This document shows positions 1-5,255 of a stretch of DNA of 6,710 nt, one piece after another. Location of the stretch: assembly GCA_023461495.1 (NCBI GenBank), contig JAEYLA010000287.1, positions 1-6,710 of the forward strand. Reading direction: 5' to 3'. Position numbers and translations under genes: made by a program. Below the pieces are notes generated by a model, which saw only the letters and a list, made by a program, of their open reading frames with translations, did not search any database and had not been told where the DNA came from. This stretch comes from Bacillota bacterium. Lineage in GTDB: Bacteria > Bacillota > Clostridia > Christensenellales > CAG-138. The number at the start of each line of letters is the position of its first letter. Position 1 is the stretch's first letter.

Positions 1-14
1 ATTTTTTAAAGGAA

Positions 15-42
15 CGCCATGCAGCGATGCATGGCGCTCTTT
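15..42 (+). terminator. Intrinsic terminator of an upstream gene outside the window
   Basis: A perfect 9-bp stem, CGCCATGCA (15-23) with TGCATGGCG (28-36), closes a GCGA tetraloop and is followed by a T-rich stretch (CTCTTTGTTGT). Flanking AAAG (8-11) and CTTT (39-42) can extend the stem. The A/T run ATTTTTTAAA on the other side means it could also stop minus-strand transcription. It probably ends a plus-strand gene lying before position 1 and insulates the amt leader. Confidence 0.75.
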
Positions 43-118
43 GTTGTGACTAGATGGCTTAGCCGGATACATTAAAATCGAAACGCATGATCATAAAGTA
101 AAAATTGCAGAATCCCTA

Positions 119-147
119 TTGACTTATTTGCATAATACGCATAAAAT
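119..147 (+). promoter_or_regulatory. Sigma-A-type promoter of amt
   Basis: TTGACT (119-124) and TAAAAT (142-147) are separated by exactly 17 bases, close to the -35/-10 consensus. Transcription would start near 154 and give a leader of about 245 bases before the amt start codon, which is long enough to contain the regulatory RNA and both terminators described below. No binding site of a known nitrogen regulator was recognised around it. Confidence 0.7.
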
Positions 148-184
148 GAAAGAAATTAATTGCTGAAATTCATATTGTTCTCGA

Positions 185-291
185 TTCCGGTTGGGCGGAT
201 GACAAGCGTGCATGAAACACGGTGTCGGATGCTTTCAAGTTTGGAAGCTTAAGGGTGGGGGCTTCATATGTTGAAGCCTTGCACCCTTTTT
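185..291 (+). promoter_or_regulatory. Riboswitch-like leader RNA of amt (copy 1 of a conserved element)
   Basis: This transcribed leader matches the one at 2224-2317 in several blocks in the same order. The blocks are TTCCGGTTGG with a TCCG/CGGA hairpin (186-199), TTTCAAG (233-239), and GCTTAAGGGTGGGGGCTTC (247-265), which matches copy 2 at 18 of 19 positions. Copy 1 also has a middle hairpin (GACA/TGTC and CGTG/CACG, 201-226) and a stem GCTTTC/GGAAGC (231-248) around an AAGTTT loop. The last conserved block runs into a terminator, as in an attenuator or riboswitch expression platform. A T-box is unlikely: only AGGGTGG of its conserved antiterminator is present and the leader is too short. 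The RNA class and ligand are not recognised. Confidence 0.6.
253..291 (+). terminator. Intrinsic terminator within the amt leader (attenuator)
   Basis: GGGTG (253-257) pairs with CACCC (282-286), and GGCTTCA (260-266) pairs with TTGAAGCC (271-278) around a short loop. G-U pairs and one bulged G lie between the two helices. A run of five T follows (287-291). The 5' arm overlaps the block conserved between the two leaders, so folding of the upstream element could plausibly decide whether this terminator forms. Confidence 0.7.
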
Positions 292-322
292 ACGTTCTAT
301 GAGTAAGAATTTGTTGGAGCAC

Positions 323-368
323 AAAGATGTGCATTGGGAGAGTATCCCAATGCACATCTTTCTTTTAT
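323..368 (+). terminator. Second long hairpin terminator in the amt leader
   Basis: AAAGATGTGCATTGGGA (323-339) and TCCCAATGCACATCTTT (345-361) form a perfect 17-bp inverted repeat around GAGTA, followed by CTTTTATAT. It has the form of an intrinsic terminator, and it lies after the first terminator and before the amt ribosome binding site (about 382-389). It does not include that site, so it should act on transcription or transcript stability rather than directly blocking translation. No counterpart exists in the oadG leader. Confidence 0.65.
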
Positions 369-398
369 ATACACAAAAATTGAGGGGAGATTGTTTCT

Positions 399-2087
399 AT
401 GTTTTCATCGATTGACACTGTATGGGTTCTTCTCGCAGCGGTGCTGGTGTTCTTTATGCAGGCCGGGTTTGCCATGGTGGAAACCGGCTTTACCAGGGCA
501 AAAAATGCTGGCAACATCATTATGAAGAACCTGATGGACTTTGCACTGGGCGCAATCGTATTCTGGATCATCGGTTTTAGCCTGATGCAGGGAGAATCAT
601 TGGGCGGCCTCATCGGAAAGGTGGATTTTTTCATCCGCGGCGAGTACGGCCCGGGCAACATTCCAACACCCGTATTTGTCATTTTCCAGACGGTGTTTGC
701 GGCAACGGCGGCTACGATTGTTTCCGGTGCGATGGCGGAGCGCACAAAGTTCATATCATATTGTATTTACAGTGTTGCAATTACTGCAATCATCTATCCG
801 ATTTCCGGCCACTGGATCTGGGGCGGTGGCTGGCTGAGCCAGCTTGGCTTCCATGATTTTGCCGGTTCGACAGCGGTGCATATGGTAGGTGGTATTGCGG
901 CGTTCATCGGTGCAGCAATCCTCGGGCCCCGCATCGGCAAATATGGCAAGGACGGCAAGCCCAAGGCTATTCTTGGGCACAGTGTCACGCTTGGTGCGCT
1001 TGGCGTATTTATTCTCTGGTTTGGCTGGTTCGGGTTCAACCCCGGATCCACCCTTTCGGCAACCGGCGATGGAACGCTTATTTCCGTCGGCAATATTTTT
1101 ATGACTACCAACCTGGCCGCGGCAGCAGGTGCTACGGTCGCCATGATTCTGACCTGGGTCCGTTATAAGAAGCCGGATGTTTCGCTTACATTAAACGGCG
1201 CACTGGGCGGCCTTGTGGCAATCACGGCAGGCTGTGATGCGGTATCTCCCTTCGGCGCGCTGATGATTGGCGCCATAGGCGGCGTACTGATTGTATTTGC
1301 GGTAGAGCTGCTGGATAAGGTGCTCAAGGTGGATGATCCGGTGGGTGCGGTTGCCGTGCATTGCGTATGCGGCGCTGCCGGTACCCTTATGGTTGGGATG
1401 TTCTCCGTAAGCGAGGGGCTGTTTTACGGACATGGGGCAAAGCTGCTGGGCGTGCAGGCAATCGGCGTGCTTTCGGTAGCGGCCTGGGTAACGGTGACGA
1501 TGTTTATCCTATTTACCGTATTGAAAAAGACGGTTGGGCTGCGCGTGAAGGCTGCGGAAGAAATTGCGGGCCTTGATGCGGAAGAGCACGGCCTGACCAG
1601 TGCCTATGCAGACTTTATGCCTGCCCGTACGGCAACCATCCATCTTTCCGGTGAAGCTTCTGAGAATCCCGCCGTTGCTGTGGAAGAGGCGGTGCCTGTT
1701 GTACATAGGCGTGTGCCTACAGCGGATTCCGATGTGAAGATGACCAAGGTGGATATTATCACCAACGAGCATAAGTTTGAAGCGCTTAAGGATGCGCTCA
1801 GCAACATCGGAATTACCGGGATTACTGTTACAAATGTTATGGGATGCGGCATGCAAAAGGGAACAACGGAGTTCTACCGCGGTGTTCCGGTAGAAATCAA
1901 TCTGCTGCCCAAGGTGCGCCTGGAAATTGTGATATGCAAAATTCCTGTGGAGACCGTTGTGGAAACAACCAAGAAAGTGCTCTATACAGGCAACATCGGC
2001 GATGGCAAGATCTTTATATACGATGTGGAAAATGTCATCAAAGTGCGCACCGGGGAAGAAGGCTACGCGGCTTTGCAGGATGAATAA
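399..2087 (+). CDS. amt: Ammonium transporter fused to a C-terminal PII (GlnB/GlnK) domain
   Basis: This 562-residue inner-membrane protein combines an Amt/Mep/Rh ammonium channel (about residues 1-405) with a complete PII domain (about 447-560). Amt hallmarks are visible: the twin pore histidines H161 (in GSTAVHMVGG) and H321 (in GAVAVHCVCG), D153 before the first, the gate region around F100, and WFGFNPGS (210-217). About 40 variable residues link the domains. The PII part keeps residues of the 2-oxoglutarate and ATP sites (Q486, K487, K505, TGNIGDGK 530-537, R550) and the T-loop arginine R494, which in GlnK plugs the AmtB pore. The uridylylated tyrosine of enterobacterial PII (Y51) is replaced by V498, while Y46 is kept (Y493). 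The start is supported by GAGGGGAG about 9 bases upstream. In free Amt/GlnK pairs PII blocks the channel when nitrogen is sufficient; the fusion probably does this in cis. The gene is preceded by a riboswitch-like leader. Confidence 0.95.
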   Translation: MFSSIDTVWVLLAAVLVFFMQAGFAMVETGFTRAKNAGNIIMKNLMDFALGAIVFWIIGFSLMQGESLGGLIGKVDFFIRGEYGPGNIPTPVFVIFQTVFAATAATIVSGAMAERTKFISYCIYSVAITAIIYPISGHWIWGGGWLSQLGFHDFAGSTAVHMVGGIAAFIGAAILGPRIGKYGKDGKPKAILGHSVTLGALGVFILWFGWFGFNPGSTLSATGDGTLISVGNIFMTTNLAAAAGATVAMILTWVRYKKPDVSLTLNGALGGLVAITAGCDAVSPFGALMIGAIGGVLIVFAVELLDKVLKVDDPVGAVAVHCVCGAAGTLMVGMFSVSEGLFYGHGAKLLGVQAIGVLSVAAWVTVTMFILFTVLKKTVGLRVKAAEEIAGLDAEEHGLTSAYADFMPARTATIHLSGEASENPAVAVEEAVPVVHRRVPTADSDVKMTKVDIITNEHKFEALKDALSNIGITGITVTNVMGCGMQKGTTEFYRGVPVEINLLPKVRLEIVICKIPVETVVETTKKVLYTGNIGDGKIFIYDVENVIKVRTGEEGYAALQDE

Positions 2088-2112
2088 CCTTTGCGTATCA
2101 GCACATAAAAAG

Positions 2113-2144
2113 CATGCCCCCGCCAGAGTTTCTGCGGGGGCATG
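2113..2144. terminator. GC-rich hairpin after amt; U-tract only on the minus strand
   Basis: CATGCCCCCGC (2113-2123) pairs perfectly with GCGGGGGCATG (2134-2144), an 11-bp, very stable stem 25 bases after the amt stop. No T run follows on the plus strand. Instead an A run precedes it (2107-2111), so the canonical terminator form (stem then U-tract) exists for minus-strand transcripts. On the plus strand it may still end or protect the 3' end of the amt mRNA. Confidence 0.55.
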
Positions 2145-2170
2145 TGCAGTATATGGGGATGCCGCATAAC

Positions 2171-2199
2171 TTGACTTTTTACTGCAGGTATAGTAGGCT
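2171..2199 (+). promoter_or_regulatory. Possible promoter of the oadG-oadB operon
   Basis: TTGACT (2171-2176), the same -35 hexamer as at the amt promoter, is followed after 17 bases by TAGGCT (2194-2199), a poor -10 match. The position fits, because it lies about 50 bases before the conserved leader element, similar to the amt arrangement. An alternative -10, TATAGT at 2190, is spaced too closely. Read-through from amt is the alternative source of transcription. Confidence 0.4.
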
Positions 2200-2223
2200 A
2201 CTCAACAGTAGAATATGGCACGG

Positions 2224-2317
2224 TTCCGGTTGGCGGATGGTGTTCCTGCTGTCTGTTTCAAGACTTTGTGGCTTAAGGGTGGAGGCTTCTTATTTTAGGA
2301 GCCTCCGCTTTTTTTTA
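2224..2317 (+). promoter_or_regulatory. Riboswitch-like leader RNA of oadG-oadB (copy 2 of the conserved element)
   Basis: This is homologous to 185-291. The TCCG/CGGA hairpin lies at 2225-2237 with a GTTGG loop, TTTCAAG at 2256-2262, and GCTTAAGGGTGGAGGCTTC at 2271-2289, which differs from copy 1 at a single base. A hairpin equivalent to the third one of copy 1 can be drawn (2255-2261 with 2266-2272, one T-T mismatch). The middle hairpin of copy 1 is missing, and this copy is 15 bases shorter there. Just upstream, CTACT (2198-2202) and AGTAG (2207-2211) form a small extra stem. The element ends in a strong terminator directly before the oadG ribosome binding site. It probably controls operon transcription through an unknown ligand or protein. 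Confidence 0.6.
2281..2317 (+). terminator. Intrinsic terminator in the oadG-oadB leader (attenuator)
   Basis: GGAGGCTTCT (2281-2290) pairs with AGGAGCCTCC (2297-2306) through ten base pairs (one G-U) around a TATTTT loop, and eight T follow (2309-2316). It ends only 8 bases before the AAGGAGG ribosome binding site (from about 2324), so full-length mRNA can be made only when it is bypassed. Its 5' arm is part of the conserved leader block. Confidence 0.8.
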
Positions 2318-2338
2318 TTGAAAAAGGAGGGATGGATC

Positions 2339-2488
2339 ATGACCGGGTTGGAGGCTGTTCGGGTGGCATTGTTTTGCTTTGCCATGGTATTCGTTGTGCT
2401 GTTTTGCCTGTATCTCATGCTGAAGCTGTTTTCCGTGTTGTTTTCGGGCATCGGGCGCGCCAAAAAAGAAAAGCAGAACGCACAGTAA
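2339..2488 (+). CDS. oadG: Small OadG-like gamma subunit of a Na+-pumping decarboxylase
   Basis: This 49-residue protein has one membrane segment (about 7-36) and a short basic, polar tail (GRAKKEKQNAQ). It is called an OadG-family gamma subunit from this topology and because it directly precedes oadB with a 15-base gap, the usual order in decarboxylase operons. Gamma subunits hold the beta subunit and the soluble carboxyltransferase together in the membrane. The protein is short: enterobacterial OadG is roughly 80 residues and has a longer tail with metal-binding histidines, and this tail has no histidine. The start at 2339 is chosen because AAAAAGGAGG ends 8 bases before it. The frame is open further upstream, but only through the leader and terminator. 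Sequence similarity alone is weak at this size, so the name depends on context. Confidence 0.75.
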   Translation: MTGLEAVRVALFCFAMVFVVLFCLYLMLKLFSVLFSGIGRAKKEKQNAQ

Positions 2489-2503
2489 GGGGGAGGAAAA
2501 AGG

Positions 2504-3643
2504 ATGTTTGGTGAAACAGTCACAAAAATTTGGCAGGATTCGGGCTTTGCAGCACTGACGGGTGGCGGGGCGATCATGCTGGCGGTATCATTCGTTTTGA
2601 TTTATCTGGCCATTGCAAAGAAATTTGAGCCGTTGCTGCTCTTGCCGATCGCATTCGGCGTGATGCTTGCAAACCTGCCGCTCACGGGTCTGATGGCGGA
2701 GGCTGTAGGCGATGAGGCGGGCGGGCTGTTGTATTATCTGTACCTGGGCGTCAAGAAGGGTATCTATCCGTCGCTGATTTTCCTTGGCATCGGCGCCATG
2801 ACGGATTTCGGACCCCTGATCGCAAGGCCCAGCAGCCTCTTCCTTGGGGCGGGCGCGCAGCTTGGCATCATGGTGGCGTTTGTGCTGGCGATTACACTTG
2901 GCGGCTTTGACCCGAAGGAGGCGGCCTCCATCGGCATCATCGGCGGGGCGGACGGCCCCACGGCTATTTATCTGACAACAAGGCTGGCGTCCCATCTGCT
3001 GCCCGCGATTGCGATCGCCGCGTATTCGTACATGGCGCTCATTCCCATTATCCAGCCGCCGTTTATGCGCCTATTGACCACAAAGAAGGAACGCGAGATC
3101 GTCATGAAGCAGATGCGGGAAGTTTCCAAGCTTGAAAAAATCTGCTTCCCCATCGTGGTGTCCGTACTGTGCATCTTGCTGCTGCCTTCTGTCGCACCCC
3201 TGATCGGCATGCTGATGCTTGGCAACTTGTTTAAGGAATCAGGTGTCGTGGAGCGCCTCTCCAATACCGCGCAGAACGCGCTGATCAATATTGTGACCAT
3301 ATTCTTAGGCCTCACGGTGGGCGCAACGGCACAGGCGGAAACCTTCTTAAAGCCGGAGACGATTGCGATCATCGGCCTGGGACTTGTGGCATTCATCTTC
3401 AGCACCATCGGCGGGCTGCTTTTGGGCAAGCTGATGTGCTTCTTAACAAAGGGGAAGATCAATCCGCTGATCGGCTCCGCGGGCGTTTCCGCCGTACCTA
3501 TGGCGGCGCGTGTTTCCCAGATAGAAGGGCAAAAGGCCAATCCGCTCAGCTACCTGCTCATGCATGCGATGGGCCCGAACGTGGCGGGCGTCATCGGCTC
3601 CGCGATTGCCGCGGGCATCCTGCTTACCCTGTTTGGCTCCTGA
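2504..3643 (+). CDS. oadB: Beta subunit of a Na+-translocating biotin-dependent decarboxylase
   Basis: This 379-residue polytopic membrane protein belongs to the OadB/GcdB/MmdB family, which couples decarboxylation of carboxybiotin to Na+ export. Residues shown to matter in Klebsiella OadB all appear with matching spacing: the Asp in GIIGGADGP (D150, equivalent to D203), Y176 (Y229), and N320, G324, S329 and R336 in the NPLIGSAGVSAVPMAAR segment (N373, G377, S382, R389). The family signature GNLFKESGVVERLS lies at 240-253. Length is near normal, slightly short at the N-terminus. GGGGGAGG ends 7 bases before the ATG. The substrate (oxaloacetate, methylmalonyl-CoA or glutaconyl-CoA) cannot be told from the beta subunit. 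No carboxyltransferase or biotin carrier gene is present in the window, and a terminator follows, so those parts must be encoded elsewhere. Confidence 0.93.
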   Translation: MFGETVTKIWQDSGFAALTGGGAIMLAVSFVLIYLAIAKKFEPLLLLPIAFGVMLANLPLTGLMAEAVGDEAGGLLYYLYLGVKKGIYPSLIFLGIGAMTDFGPLIARPSSLFLGAGAQLGIMVAFVLAITLGGFDPKEAASIGIIGGADGPTAIYLTTRLASHLLPAIAIAAYSYMALIPIIQPPFMRLLTTKKEREIVMKQMREVSKLEKICFPIVVSVLCILLLPSVAPLIGMLMLGNLFKESGVVERLSNTAQNALINIVTIFLGLTVGATAQAETFLKPETIAIIGLGLVAFIFSTIGGLLLGKLMCFLTKGKINPLIGSAGVSAVPMAARVSQIEGQKANPLSYLLMHAMGPNVAGVIGSAIAAGILLTLFGS

Positions 3644-3667
3644 GTAAATCAGGCTACAGAAATGATG

Positions 3668-3704
3668 AACAAAGGCGGCAGATGCTCTGCTGCCTTTGTT
3701 GTTT
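3668..3704 (+). terminator. Terminator of the oadG-oadB operon
   Basis: AACAAAGGCGGCAG (3668-3681) pairs with CTGCTGCCTTTGTT (3687-3700) through 14 base pairs with one G-U, around the loop ATGCT, followed by GTTT. It lies 25 bases after the oadB stop and separates the operon from the hydrolase gene. Confidence 0.8.
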
Positions 3705-3731
3705 CCAAATAAAAGAAATACATGCTACAAT
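3702..3731 (+). promoter_or_regulatory. Possible extended -10 promoter of the hydrolase gene
   Basis: TACAAT (3726-3731) is immediately preceded by TGC, the extended -10 motif. A weak -35, TTTCCA (3702-3707), sits 18 bases upstream. Transcription would begin near 3738-3740 and give a short leader of about 25 bases. The terminator just upstream makes an independent promoter necessary. Confidence 0.45.
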
Positions 3732-3764
3732 AGGCTGTAATATTTTTTATGGAGTAACATTGGT

Positions 3765-5213
3765 ATGAAACGTCTGATGGCGGCGGTTGCTTTTCTTGTG
3801 TTGGTCAGCATACAAATTCCTGCGCTTGCTCATAAAAATGATGTGACGCTGTCCGAAACGCAGGAAACACTGGACGCTTATATTGCGCAGCAAATGGAGT
3901 GGGGCAGGGTTCCCGGCCTTGCGCTGGGAATTGTAAGGGAAGACGGTACCGCTTTTATAAAAGGATATGGTACTGCGGGGAACGGCGCGAAAGTAACGGG
4001 AGAGACCGTGTTCCCCATCGCCTCGGTCAGCAAGGTGTTTACAGCGCTTGCAGCGAGGCAGATGATCAATGCGGGCATGCTGGAGGAAGGCACAGAGGTT
4101 CAGGCATACTTGCCCGGTTTTTCCCCAATGTTTCAGGGGCAGCAGGCCAAAGTCACAGTCCGCCAGTTGCTCACGCATATGAGCGGCATTGCAAAAATCA
4201 AAGGAGGCGCGCCGTATCTCTATGGCTCCGATACCACGTTTGAGGAGATCGTAGAGCGGGAGCGCAATCTCACACTCGTCCGCCAGCCCGGGGCAGACTA
4301 TGAATATTCCAACCTCAACTACCTGCTGCTGGCGGCCGTTATGGAAGCCGCTTCGGGCATGATGTATGAAGACTATGTGCGCACTCATGTGCTCTCTCCG
4401 CTTGAAATGGAGCATACCTATCTTCGTGCAGATCAAATCCCGCAAGGGCAGAAGACCCAAGGCCATATCATATTGTACGGCCTGCCTGTGCGCGCTGCGT
4501 ATCCGGAACCCAGCGCGTTGCTGCCCACAGGCGGTATCTATACGGATGCCGGGGATATGGCGCGGCTGCTATCCTGTTATTTAGCGAATGGCTCCTACCA
4601 CAACAACTCCATACTCTATCCTGCCGGTTATGGTGGAGACAGTCCATCTGTGGGCAGTTTTCATGATATTTACTGGGTACCCGGCATAGATGCGCAGCGA
4701 GAACTGTTTCATGATGGCTCTTTACCCGAAGGCACATCGTCCATCCGTATCGACAGGCAATCGGGATATGCGGTTGTGGTGCTGGCAAACGCAAATGATC
4801 AGGATCTGTTTTTCAGCAACGGCATTTCTGCGGGAACCATCAGCCAGGGCCTCCTGCAATATTTAAAAACGGGTACCTTTCCGGAACGAAAAGCGCCAGC
4901 GGGCGCATATGAACGGCTTGCGTTCCCCGCTGCCGTATTTGCGGGTCTGTTCTATTACGTTGCCAGCAGTACAAGACGGTTGTTTCAAAAAGAGAAATTT
5001 CCGCTTGCCGTGCTGTTGGCGGATGGCATATTGCCGCTGCTCGCGCTAACGCTGATTCCCGTCTATCACAATATCAGCTGGGGCTGGTTGCTTGCCTACC
5101 ACCCGGAACTCAACAGCACGATATTGGGCTGTATAGGCATTTTGCTGATCAGCTTTGCCGTAAAAGGAACACTGTATGTACGCAAAAGAAAGAAAAGAGC
5201 AACGATATCGTAA
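3765..5213 (+). CDS. Membrane-anchored serine hydrolase of the beta-lactamase/PBP class C family
   Basis: This 482-residue protein has a signal peptide (residues 1-22, ending ALA) and a class C beta-lactamase-like domain (about 30-365). The catalytic motifs are S87-V-S-K90 (SxxK), Y181-S-N183 (YxN), and H316-D-G318 in the place of the KTG/HxG motif. Three membrane segments follow (about 387-403, 412-433, 453-470). Basic residues in RRLFQKEK (404-411) and the KRKKR tail agree with an extracellular catalytic domain and a cytoplasmic C-terminus. The family includes D,D-peptidases, D-amino-acid amidases, esterases and PBP4*/FmtA-like proteins. HxG rather than KTG is common in the non-lactamase members, so a cell-wall or peptide/ester hydrolase is more likely than antibiotic resistance. 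The substrate is unknown. GGAG lies 10 bases before the ATG. The gene is flanked by its own promoter and terminator and shows no functional link to its neighbours. Confidence 0.88.
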   Translation: MKRLMAAVAFLVLVSIQIPALAHKNDVTLSETQETLDAYIAQQMEWGRVPGLALGIVREDGTAFIKGYGTAGNGAKVTGETVFPIASVSKVFTALAARQMINAGMLEEGTEVQAYLPGFSPMFQGQQAKVTVRQLLTHMSGIAKIKGGAPYLYGSDTTFEEIVERERNLTLVRQPGADYEYSNLNYLLLAAVMEAASGMMYEDYVRTHVLSPLEMEHTYLRADQIPQGQKTQGHIILYGLPVRAAYPEPSALLPTGGIYTDAGDMARLLSCYLANGSYHNNSILYPAGYGGDSPSVGSFHDIYWVPGIDAQRELFHDGSLPEGTSSIRIDRQSGYAVVVLANANDQDLFFSNGISAGTISQGLLQYLKTGTFPERKAPAGAYERLAFPAAVFAGLFYYVASSTRRLFQKEKFPLAVLLADGILPLLALTLIPVYHNISWGWLLAYHPELNSTILGCIGILLISFAVKGTLYVRKRKKRATIS

Positions 5214-5215
5214 AG

Positions 5216-5250
5216 AGAAACGCCGCGCAAGCGCTGCGTTTCTTGGCTTT
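5216..5250 (+). terminator. Terminator between convergent genes
   Basis: AGAAACGC (5216-5223) pairs with GCGTTTCT (5236-5243), with further GC pairing possible inside the loop, followed by TTGGCTTTTT. It starts 2 bases after the hydrolase stop and ends just before the stop codon of the convergent regulator gene. On the minus strand the same stem is followed only by a weak T stretch, so it may serve both genes unequally. Confidence 0.75.
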
Positions 5251-5255
5251 TTGTA

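Noticed and set aside
231..248. ANTAR-type dual hairpin target in the amt leader
   Set aside because: The hexaloop is AAGTTT, so G is at position 3 instead of 4. No matching first hexaloop was found, and the second copy has no hexaloop at this place.
212..274. A 20-codon open frame in the amt leader (starting MKHGVGCF) as a leader peptide
   Set aside because: It has no convincing ribosome binding site, and the conserved bases lie in another frame in the second leader, so the conservation is not for a peptide.
247..286. T-box identity of the leader, suggested by AGGGTGG
   Set aside because: The remaining conserved bases of the antiterminator (ACCGCG) are absent, no stem I with a specifier loop is seen, the leader is too short, and the downstream genes are not typical targets.
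2114..2338. An upstream extension of the oadG frame through the leader
   Set aside because: The extension is read through the hairpin and terminator, and the strong ribosome binding site fits the start at 2339.
3747..4466. A 239-residue minus-strand open frame opposite the hydrolase gene
   Set aside because: The plus strand encodes clear catalytic motifs there, and the opposite frame shows no recognisable protein features.
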